NCBI GenBank assembly: GCA_014730295.1
Contig: WJIN01000038.1
Location: 1 to 6,040, forward strand
Length of the DNA stretch: 6,040 bases
Direction: 5' to 3'
Origin: Promethearchaeota archaeon
GTDB lineage: Archaea; Asgardarchaeota; Lokiarchaeia; Sigynarchaeales; SOKP01
In this document: positions 1 to 5,551 of the stretch, one piece after another
Layout: every line of letters begins with the position of its first letter
Position numbering within the stretch: the first letter of the stretch is position 1
Made by a program: the position numbers and the translations under genes
Notes under the pieces: generated by a model
Told to the model about the DNA's origin: nothing
What the model saw: the letters and a program-made list of their open reading frames with translations, nothing else
Database searches by the model: none

Positions 1-1
1 T

Positions 2-188
2 ATTGCAGAAGGTAGATACCCAAGTAGGGTTTTGAAAGTTTTTTTTCACTTTTTTTAGTTTTTTTTAGTGTGTTGCTATTGCAGAAGGTAGATACCCAAA
101 TAGGGTTTTGAAAAGTTAAAATAGCATACATTAATTTGAGTTTATTTAAGTATTGCAGAAAGATGCCACCCAGCTAGGATTTTGAAAA
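2..188 (+). CRISPR. CRISPR array 1, trailer end (3 repeats, left side cut by window)
   Basis: Three 37-nt repeats at 2-38, 78-114 and 152-188 flank spacers of 39 nt (39-77) and 37 nt (115-151). The repeat begins ATTGCAGAAGG and ends GGGTTTTGAAAG. Repeat 2-38 is identical to repeat 1458-1494 of the second array, so both arrays should feed the same effector. Repeat 78-114 has 2 changes (A at 100, A at 114), and 152-188 has 9. Such decay normally marks the end far from the leader, so the leader lies left of the window and the array is read on +. The 3' end TTTGAAAG resembles the 8-nt crRNA 5' handle of type III systems (often AUUGAAAC/G), which supports the same strand. Inside the repeat, ACCC (18-21) can pair with GGGT (27-30) around a 5-nt loop, a weak hairpin as is common for type III. 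The first spacer is almost all T-tracts. Confidence 0.93.
152..188 (+). repeat. Degenerate terminal CRISPR repeat of array 1
   Basis: This copy keeps the ends (ATTGCAGAA and TTTTGAAA) but differs from the consensus at 9 of 37 positions: 161, 163, 164, 166, 167, 173, 174, 179 and 188. The changes fall mostly in the middle, where AGATGCCACCCAGCTAGG replaces the usual core. It sits at the correct spacing (37-nt spacer) after repeat 78-114. No intact repeat follows before the CARF gene, so it is taken as the last repeat of the array. The final handle base is A instead of G. Confidence 0.85.
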
Positions 189-194
189 TTCCTG

Positions 195-227
195 TTAGAT
201 ATAAAACTAGGGATTTTTTATATCTAA
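195..227 (+). terminator. Perfect 12-bp AT-rich hairpin after array 1, possible terminator
   Basis: TTAGATATAAAA (195-206) is the exact reverse complement of TTTTATATCTAA (216-227), with a 9-nt loop CTAGGGATT. It starts 7 nt after the last repeat of array 1 and is followed only by a short T-run (228-230), so it is not a textbook intrinsic terminator. Ending or protecting the array transcript is the simplest role. Positions 196-216 also match the core of the CRISPR repeat at 17 of 21 positions (TAGATA, then AACTAGGG, then TTT), so the hairpin may derive from a repeat fragment. That the inverted repeat exists is certain; its function is inferred. Confidence 0.5.
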
Positions 228-349
228 TTTCCAAAAAAGTAATTACTGAGTTAATAGGAGAGAGAATATACCATCCAGTTAAATTGATATTGATTAGAAA
301 ATAAAGTGATTTATTAGAAAAGAAATAAATAGTTAAAATAAACAAATTT

Positions 350-354
350 AGGAG
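350..354 (+). promoter_or_regulatory. Shine-Dalgarno site of the CARF gene
   Basis: AGGAG lies 10 nt before the ATG at 365. An in-frame TAG sits directly before that ATG (362-364), so no longer form is possible and the start is well supported. Confidence 0.75.
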
Positions 355-364
355 AAATTGATAG

Positions 365-1186
365 ATGGAATCATTATTTGATAACGAAAAATCACAATTT
401 CATATAATTACATGTGGAACATCAATAATCGGTAATTTTATTAATCAGAATCCAGATTCTATTCTCAACTTTAATGACATAGAATCAATTCGTCCGGCAG
501 ATCATCAATGGTTGGAAATAAAAAATGAATTGTATTCCTTTTTAAAACAGGATTCAAAAAAGTTTTCTGCTGAGGTAAATAGTATTTCACCATTTCTCGA
601 AGTTGAATTAGTTGAAAGAATATATTTAATCTGTACTGATACAAATGCTGGAAAAATGTGTGCGGACATCTTACATGACTTTTTCAAGGAAGAATGTAAT
701 ATCTCTTCTATCGACTATAAAGAAGCAAAAGGATTTGGAACGGAGAACTTCGAAGAGGGAATTTTAAATATCAGAAATACTCTCTTGAGATTAATTAATA
801 ATCATAAGAAAAAATATCAAATTTGTCTTAACGCAACCGGCGGATTTAAACCAGAGTCGGGTGTCTTAGTCTTAATAGGAGCATTATATCACATTCCGGT
901 TTATTATATTTATGAAACCTCTAAAAAATTAGTTTTTATCCCTCCATTTCCATTAATGTTAATTACACCGGAATATGGCCCAGTATTAAAACAATTAATA
1001 GATAATCCCGGAGGATTGAGAATTAGGAAAGACATAAACCAATTCAAAAGATTATATGGTGAATATTTAGATGATTTGATTGAAATTGGAGCAATAGAAA
1101 AAAAAATCCGAAATGATAAAACAAATCAATATAAAATTACGGCTACCGGGAAATTCTTATACGAATTTGGTAAAAACTTGAGATAA
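365..1186 (+). CDS. CARF-domain CRISPR-associated protein (Cas_APE2256 type), probable ring nuclease or cOA sensor
   Basis: A 273-aa protein. Residues about 11-190 look like a Rossmann-fold CARF domain: beta strand FHIITCGTS with GTS at 18-20, LICTDTNAG (88-96) with a helix after it, and the family hallmark NATGGFK (156-162) followed by a hydrophobic helix and strand VYYIYE. Residues about 200-273 look like a winged helix, ending in QYKITATGKFLYEF. I see no HEPN or PD-(D/E)XK nuclease domain. CARF proteins bind cyclic oligoadenylate made by Cas10. In the related archaeal ring nuclease Sso2081 a Ser and a Lys in equivalent motifs support cA4 cleavage; S20 and K162 are the candidates here (inference). 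The gene stands alone between two arrays of one repeat and reads toward array 2 and csm1. It could instead be a cOA-responsive regulator acting through the winged helix. Family assignment is firm; exact activity is not. Confidence 0.85.
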   Translation: MESLFDNEKSQFHIITCGTSIIGNFINQNPDSILNFNDIESIRPADHQWLEIKNELYSFLKQDSKKFSAEVNSISPFLEVELVERIYLICTDTNAGKMCADILHDFFKEECNISSIDYKEAKGFGTENFEEGILNIRNTLLRLINNHKKKYQICLNATGGFKPESGVLVLIGALYHIPVYYIYETSKKLVFIPPFPLMLITPEYGPVLKQLIDNPGGLRIRKDINQFKRLYGEYLDDLIEIGAIEKKIRNDKTNQYKITATGKFLYEFGKNLR

Positions 1187-1190
1187 GGTA

Positions 1191-1215
1191 TTTTTCATAT
1201 TGTAACAATGTTTTT
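1191..1215 (+). terminator. Weak terminator-like signal after the CARF gene
   Basis: Four bases after the stop codon there is a T5 tract (1191-1195), then the small inverted repeat ATTGTaACAAT (1199-1209), then a second T5 tract (1211-1215). The stem is only 4-5 bp of mostly A-T pairs, too weak for a typical bacterial terminator. T-tracts alone can end transcription in archaea. This would separate the CARF transcript from array 2. Confidence 0.3.
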
Positions 1216-1418
1216 CTAGAAAAGTTATTTAAAATATTAAGAGCGTCAAGATTCTAACAAAAATTAAATGAACGGAAGGGATCTTAATATGAAATTTTCA
1301 ATAAGACTCTGTTATTTAGGTTGAATTGTCTATTCTTGAAATTAGTCAATATTAATACGGTGAGATGTTAACATTTTTTAATAAGCTCTTCCATTTATTT
1401 AGTATTCTATTTAAGATT

Positions 1419-1424
1419 TATAAT
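1419..1424 (+). promoter_or_regulatory. Candidate -10 box for array 2
   Basis: TATAAT, a perfect bacterial -10 match, lies 33 nt before the first repeat of array 2, so a transcript would begin just upstream of that repeat. No convincing -35 box is seen about 17 nt upstream (only T/A-rich sequence). Such hexamers are frequent by chance in DNA this AT-rich, so the call is tentative. Confidence 0.3.
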
Positions 1425-1457
1425 ATCCAATTAGGATTGTATTCGCAAAATTTAAGG

Positions 1458-2024
1458 ATTGCAGAAGGTAGATACCCAAGTAGGGTTTTGAAAGTTATTA
1501 ACAATTAGGCTAATTTTAGCTTGATTATCTAATTGCAGAAAGTAGATACCCAACTAGGGTTTTGAAAGAACTCCAAGAATTCCATATATACCATTATTGA
1601 AACAACACATTGCAGAAGGTAGATACCCAAGGGGGTTTTGAAAGTTCCAAATATTCTTTCCCGAGCTAATTAATTCTTTTCATTACAGAAGGTAGATATC
1701 CAAATAGGGTTTTGAAAGATTACTATGGTATTTTTTAAATTTAAATATATTGTTTTATTACAGAAGGTAGATATCCAAATAGGGTATTGAAAGGGGCATT
1801 CTATTAATTCTGGGTCGTGATAGGGTCTCAGAGTCTCATTGCAGAAGGTAGATACCCAACTAGGGTTTCGAAAGCTATTCTATAACGCAAGATAGAGAAA
1901 TTATTTAACAAAATTACAAAAGCTAGATACCTAACTAGGGTTTTGAAAGCTGAAAGCATAAGTTAACCCACCAACATAAACTATTGCATTGCAGAAGTTA
2001 GATACCCAAATAGGGTTTTGAAAG
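1458..2024 (+). CRISPR. CRISPR array 2 (8 clear repeats, 7 spacers)
   Basis: Repeats of 37 nt lie at 1458-1494, 1532-1568, 1609-1644 (36 nt), 1682-1718, 1757-1793, 1838-1874, 1913-1949 and 1988-2024. Spacers are 37, 40, 37, 38, 44, 38 and 38 nt. Differences from the first copy are 0, 2, 1 deletion plus 1 change, 3, 4, 2, 5 and 2. Only the first copy is identical to repeat 2-38 of array 1. That gradient and the handle-like end TTTGAAAG put the leader on the left and transcription on +. The spacing continues into two further decayed copies (2064-2099, 2139-2175). The array ends about 210 nt before csm1, so it most likely serves this type III-A effector. The many repeat variants suggest an old array with little recent spacer gain; no cas1 or cas2 is in view. 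Confidence 0.96.
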
Positions 2025-2063
2025 ATATCGGTGACTTCGGTTCCAATTCTGATAGAGAATAAT

Positions 2064-2099
2064 ATCACAGGAGGATGGAATCCGAAAAGGATTTTGAAG
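2064..2099 (+). repeat. Decayed CRISPR repeat, in phase with array 2
   Basis: Starting 39 nt after the last clear repeat, this 36-nt stretch aligns to the 37-nt repeat with one deleted A near the end and 12 mismatches (24 matches). It keeps CAG-AGG near the start and AAAGGATTTTGAAG at the end, where the consensus has GTAGGGTTTTGAAAG. The correct spacing is what makes it believable. It could still produce a poor handle (TTTTGAAG). Confidence 0.65.
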
Positions 2100-2138
2100 T
2101 ATAACCTTAATATTTGGGATTATATTCATTGATATTTC

Positions 2139-2175
2139 ATTGCAAAAATGTGATAACTATTTAAGAATTAGAAGG
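2139..2175 (+). repeat. Second decayed CRISPR repeat, in phase with array 2
   Basis: Starting 39 nt after the decayed repeat 2064-2099, this 37-nt stretch matches the consensus ungapped at 23 of 37 positions. ATTGCA at the start, GATA in the middle and GAA.G at the end are kept. Alone it would be doubtful in AT-rich DNA, but it falls exactly where the array spacing predicts. Confidence 0.5.
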
Positions 2176-2388
2176 TATTCAAAATGGATATTGTTCTGAA
2201 AAATCAATAAAGAAATAGAGAAAAAAACCACTATTATCATTTCAGAGGATAAAAAATTTCATAAAAAGAAAAAGTTTCCAATATTAAGTTTATTAAGACA
2301 GAAAATTTTAAAAATAACTTTTGATTAAATATATACCATAACATTAATCTTTTGGGTTAAGTAAAGCCGCATAATTATTCTGTCAAAT
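2176..2388 (+). promoter_or_regulatory. AT-rich gap before csm1 with possible promoter
   Basis: This 213-bp stretch holds no gene or clear repeat. A candidate promoter is the TATA-like run AAATATATACCAT (2327-2339), about 50 nt before the csm1 ATG. A second weak option is CATAAT (2370-2375), which would give a nearly leaderless mRNA. The nonamer ATATACCAT at 2331-2339 also occurs at 266-274, 90 nt before the CARF start. I see no strong -35 box and no terminator hairpin for array 2, so csm1 may partly be read through from the array. Confidence 0.3.
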
Positions 2389-5130
2389 ATGAATCCTTCA
2401 ACGAATTTCCAAGCCAATATCCGGTATTTAAACGAAGTCTTATATGCTTCATTTTTACATGATATCGGCAAATTATATTGGAGAGCTGATAGAACTCAGC
2501 CTGAGAAGTATAGTAGTTTTTCCCAGGAAGATTTAGGAAAAACAGGAGCGCATTCAAAGTGGTCTGCATCGTTTTATGAAGAATTCTTAAGAGGAAATTT
2601 AGTTGAAGATGTAAATGAAAATTTATTAGAACAACTAATATTATTTCATCATAATCCGGAGAGTGAAGCGGTCAAAACAGAAGAAATCAGCAAAAACACC
2701 ATCATTAGATTACTTAAAATAATTCAAATTGCGGATCATGCATCTTCTGGTGAACGATTAAAACGAGGCCCCAAACAAGAGCTTGGAAATACCCGTACGG
2801 AAGTAATGCACTCGATCTTCGCAACCGTTAAAGAATTTGATGCCGAAGGATACTATAAGATTGCGCCTTTAGAAACAGATAAATCTCCTCGGGATTGCTT
2901 GTTTCCAAAAAAAAGTAAGGAACAAGCTTACGGAAAATATGCTTCTGATACGCAACCGCTCTACAAAACATTATTCCAAAAATTAACACATGAATTAAAG
3001 AGTATTATCGAAAAGTTGGGAAGAATTTCGTTTTTAACGCTCTTTAATCTATTTTACAAATATTTAATAAATGTACCCTCAGCAACCTATGTCGATATTC
3101 CCGATATTTCTTTGTTTGATCATATGAAATCATCAGCTGCGATAGCTGTATGTTTGCATTCAAGTATAATGCATGAGTATGAATATGATATAGAAAAAGT
3201 CTCTCTGTCAAGTATTTCAGATACAAAAAAAAGTAGATTTTTATTTGTAGGAGGAAATATCTCGGGAATCCAAAAATTTATCTATTCAATAGCATCAAAA
3301 GGAGCGGCTAAGGGATTAAAAGGAAGATCCTTTTTTGTACAGGTGTTAGGTGAAACTATCTCTAAATTTATTCTTGAGTCATTTAGCTTACCAGATTGCT
3401 GTGAGGTTTATTGTGATGGAGGAAACTTTTATTTAATAGTACCTGCTCATGTAGAAAAGCAATTAGAACAAATAAGGTTAGAAATAAAACGAAAATTGTT
3501 AAATCATTTTAAAGGAGACCTCTTTATTGATATTGGATGGATTAAATGTAATCGGGGTAATTTCTCAATAATTCATGAGAACGGAAAAAATTTCAACGAA
3601 ATTTGGTCTGAACTCAATTCCTTGTTAGCTACACTCAAATATAGAAGATATAATGATATTTTGACTGAAGAAGAAGGATTCAATACAATCTTCAATCCTC
3701 TGGGAATGGGAGGTAAAACCGAGAAATTGTGTTCGGTTTGTAAACAAGAGAAAAGAGTTATAGGGGAGGATCGGAAGTGTGATTTATGTTCCCATTTTGA
3801 AGAACTCACAAGAGAACTGATTAATGCTGAGTATATAATTATTTCCCGATTAAAACAGATTGAAACAGATCAGCATTTCGAAATAAAGGATATAAGTGAT
3901 TTCACTAAACTTTTTGGTATTGAAATTATCTTAGTTAGAGATAAAAACCGTTTACAGCAACAGTTTGGGAAAATGAAGTCTCTCTTTCCAAGTTATAGTA
4001 GGATTGAATTGGTTTATGTAAATAATACTAAAATGATAGATCTCGCAGATCTAGCATCTGATTTGAGATTTCAAAATTTAGGTCTTAGATTTAAATTTAT
4101 AAACACGATCATTCCCAAAAATGAAAATGGTGTAAAAGATTTTGACCAGATTGCTAAAAATGAAGATATTATAGGTACAAACAAAATAGGTATCCTTCGG
4201 ATGGATATTGATGATTTAGGTACTATTTTTTCCATGGGACTAAATCCTAATTCTCTTTCCAGATTAACATCTCTAAGTCTAAGATTAAAACTGTTCTTTA
4301 AATATTGGATTAATGAAATATGTAAGGGGGAAATTATGGAAGAAGATATTTCGGATATACAATATTTTACAGATCTTAACTCAATTAATCCGAATTCTGA
4401 CTTTTTAACAGATTTTATAAAGAGGATTGAAAATAATCTTTATCTTCTATACTCAAGCGGGGATGATTTGTTTCTTATCGGTCATTGGAATGATATAATT
4501 ATATTGGCAGAGTTAATTAAAAATATCTTTTCAAAATATGTTTTAGAGAATGAATTCATTACAATATCCGCGGGGATAATAATCATCGATCCGAAATTCC
4601 CGCTTTATCAAGCAGCCGACAAAGCCGGAAGTTCGGAAGAAAAAGCAAAAAATAACGAGGGAAAAGATTCATTATGCTTAATGGATAAAGTTTATAAATG
4701 GAAGGATTTCCAAAAGCTCTCTATTCTCAAGGAAAAAATCTTTTCTTATCTTACAGCGAAAGATGTATCATCAAAATCATTTATCCATAGATTAATGCAG
4801 ATATATGCTTTATATTATCAAGAATATGAGAATTCATTAAGCGCTCTCCAATCTCATGATGTTGCGATGGTAAGAAATCGTAGAAAGATAAATTTATATT
4901 ATAGAGTAGATGATGATATTGAAGCAACAGCTTATGAAGCGGCTTATTATTCAAAATGGTATTGGAGATTTATATATTATATAAAGAGAACAAAAAATCG
5001 GGCTAAAAGCTTAATTAGAGAGCTTGATGAATTAGAAGAGGAAATAGTTAAAAACAGAATGATTAAACACTTATATTTACCCCTTCGGTGGGTAGAATTA
5101 CTAACTAAAAAAATTAATAAAAATACATAA
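2389..5130 (+). CDS. csm1: Csm1 (Cas10), type III-A large subunit with HD nuclease and cyclic-oligoadenylate palm
   Basis: A 913-aa protein, longer than most Csm1 (about 750-850 aa). Domains in order: HD nuclease at about 15-125 with H24-D25 (HDIGK), H55, HH 87-88 and ADH 115-117; first palm with NISGIQKFIY (290-299) and GAAKGLKGRSF; zinc ribbon C448/C451/C464/C467 (CxxC-x12-CxxC); second palm with MDIDDLGTIF (605-614) and the catalytic loop YSSGDDLF (688-695); helical C-terminal domain. In the family the HD domain cuts ssDNA and the second palm makes cyclic oligoadenylates from ATP when target RNA is bound. Two oddities: the GGDD loop reads SGDD, and about 80 residues separate the two palm-2 motifs, suggesting an insert near 645-680. 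ATG 2389 is the only ATG after an in-frame stop at 2362-2364; it lacks a Shine-Dalgarno site. First gene of the csm operon. Confidence 0.97.
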   Translation: MNPSTNFQANIRYLNEVLYASFLHDIGKLYWRADRTQPEKYSSFSQEDLGKTGAHSKWSASFYEEFLRGNLVEDVNENLLEQLILFHHNPESEAVKTEEISKNTIIRLLKIIQIADHASSGERLKRGPKQELGNTRTEVMHSIFATVKEFDAEGYYKIAPLETDKSPRDCLFPKKSKEQAYGKYASDTQPLYKTLFQKLTHELKSIIEKLGRISFLTLFNLFYKYLINVPSATYVDIPDISLFDHMKSSAAIAVCLHSSIMHEYEYDIEKVSLSSISDTKKSRFLFVGGNISGIQKFIYSIASKGAAKGLKGRSFFVQVLGETISKFILESFSLPDCCEVYCDGGNFYLIVPAHVEKQLEQIRLEIKRKLLNHFKGDLFIDIGWIKCNRGNFSIIHENGKNFNEIWSELNSLLATLKYRRYNDILTEEEGFNTIFNPLGMGGKTEKLCSVCKQEKRVIGEDRKCDLCSHFEELTRELINAEYIIISRLKQIETDQHFEIKDISDFTKLFGIEIILVRDKNRLQQQFGKMKSLFPSYSRIELVYVNNTKMIDLADLASDLRFQNLGLRFKFINTIIPKNENGVKDFDQIAKNEDIIGTNKIGILRMDIDDLGTIFSMGLNPNSLSRLTSLSLRLKLFFKYWINEICKGEIMEEDISDIQYFTDLNSINPNSDFLTDFIKRIENNLYLLYSSGDDLFLIGHWNDIIILAELIKNIFSKYVLENEFITISAGIIIIDPKFPLYQAADKAGSSEEKAKNNEGKDSLCLMDKVYKWKDFQKLSILKEKIFSYLTAKDVSSKSFIHRLMQIYALYYQEYENSLSALQSHDVAMVRNRRKINLYYRVDDDIEATAYEAAYYSKWYWRFIYYIKRTKNRAKSLIRELDELEEEIVKNRMIKHLYLPLRWVELLTKKINKNT

Positions 5131-5158
5131 AAAATCTAATAAAAAAATGTGATGAAAA

Positions 5159-5548
5159 ATGGCGAGAAATGAATATAAAGTCCATCAAAAGGTTAAAGAT
5201 AACACGGATGACTTATTAGAAGGAAATGGGAGATTAATCGTCGATGTTTCTGAAGATATAGGCAAGCAAACAAGCGGTAGATATGGAGTGACCACAAATC
5301 AGATACGAAGAATTTTTGGAGATTTAAAACGTTATCAATATCGAGAGTTTGATCCCGATAAAATTCAATTAATCCGACCCAAACTTGCATATACATTCTC
5401 ACGACATAATAGATATCAAGGGATCGATCTATTATTAGGTACCATAGATTACTTGATTGATAAAGTTAAAACTGGTGACCAATTTACAAATATTGTTAAT
5501 CTTTTTGAATCAATTTTAGCCTATCATAAAAAATATGGAGGAAAATAA
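5159..5548 (+). CDS. csm2: Csm2, small subunit of the type III-A effector
   Basis: A 129-aa, mostly helical and basic protein. The family signature is TTNQIRRIFGDLKR (45-58), followed by KIQLIRPKLAYTFSRH (68-83) and the helix-rich end FTNIVNLFESILAYHKKYG. Csm2 subunits stack along the crRNA-target duplex as the inner filament of the Csm complex and have no known catalysis. It starts 28 nt after csm1 stops. An in-frame TGA at 5153-5155 just upstream fixes ATG 5159 as the first possible ATG. No Shine-Dalgarno site precedes it, unlike csm3, so it may depend on translation coupled to csm1. Length is ordinary for the family. Confidence 0.93.
   Translation: MARNEYKVHQKVKDNTDDLLEGNGRLIVDVSEDIGKQTSGRYGVTTNQIRRIFGDLKRYQYREFDPDKIQLIRPKLAYTFSRHNRYQGIDLLLGTIDYLIDKVKTGDQFTNIVNLFESILAYHKKYGGK
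5537..5541 (+). promoter_or_regulatory. Shine-Dalgarno site of csm3
   Basis: GGAGG, inside the last codons of csm2, lies 10 nt before the csm3 ATG at 5552. It supports this start and co-translation of the two genes. Confidence 0.8.
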
Positions 5549-5551
5549 AAA

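Larger units (their letters stand above)
1187..1457 (+). other. Leader-like intergenic region of array 2
   Basis: This 271-bp stretch has no gene that I can support. It is AT-rich and directly precedes the least-changed repeat of array 2 (1458-1494), as a CRISPR leader should. It holds two perfect palindromes, TTTTCTAGAAAA (1212-1223) and ATGTTAACAT (1365-1374, running into a T-tract to 1379), and a TATAAT box at 1419-1424. A core like the CRISPR repeat (1423-1440) lies just before the array. The leader assignment rests on position and on repeat decay running left to right in the array. Confidence 0.55.

Noticed and set aside
257..293. Core ATACCATCCAGTTA resembling the degenerate repeat at 152-188
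   Set aside because: Only 11 of 14 core positions match, the flanks do not, and the spacing (68 nt) is wrong; kept only as a weak relic possibility.
142..345. 67-codon open frame on the - strand between array 1 and the CARF gene
   Set aside because: It runs across the last CRISPR repeat and the hairpin, is made of AT-rich low-complexity residues, and shows no family features.
788..805. R-x4-H motif (R142 to H147) in the CARF protein, as in HEPN RNases
   Set aside because: It lies inside the CARF fold just before the NATGGFK motif, not in a separate C-terminal HEPN domain, and the C-terminus looks like a winged helix.
1289..1324. Eleven-codon reading frame in the leader preceded by a purine-rich GGAAGGG
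   Set aside because: Far too short and without any recognisable product; more likely chance in leader DNA.
2075..2104. Nine-codon reading frame starting right after AGGAGG
   Set aside because: The ribosome site touches the ATG with no spacing, the frame is tiny, and the stretch is better explained as a decayed CRISPR repeat.
2239..2275. Possible further decayed repeat beginning ATTTCAGAGGATA
   Set aside because: Only the first 13 bases resemble the repeat, and it starts 63 nt after the previous decayed copy, out of phase with the array.
5152..5175. Alternative start for csm2 at ATG 5152
   Set aside because: It is in another frame and stops after six codons; ATG 5159 gives the full Csm2.
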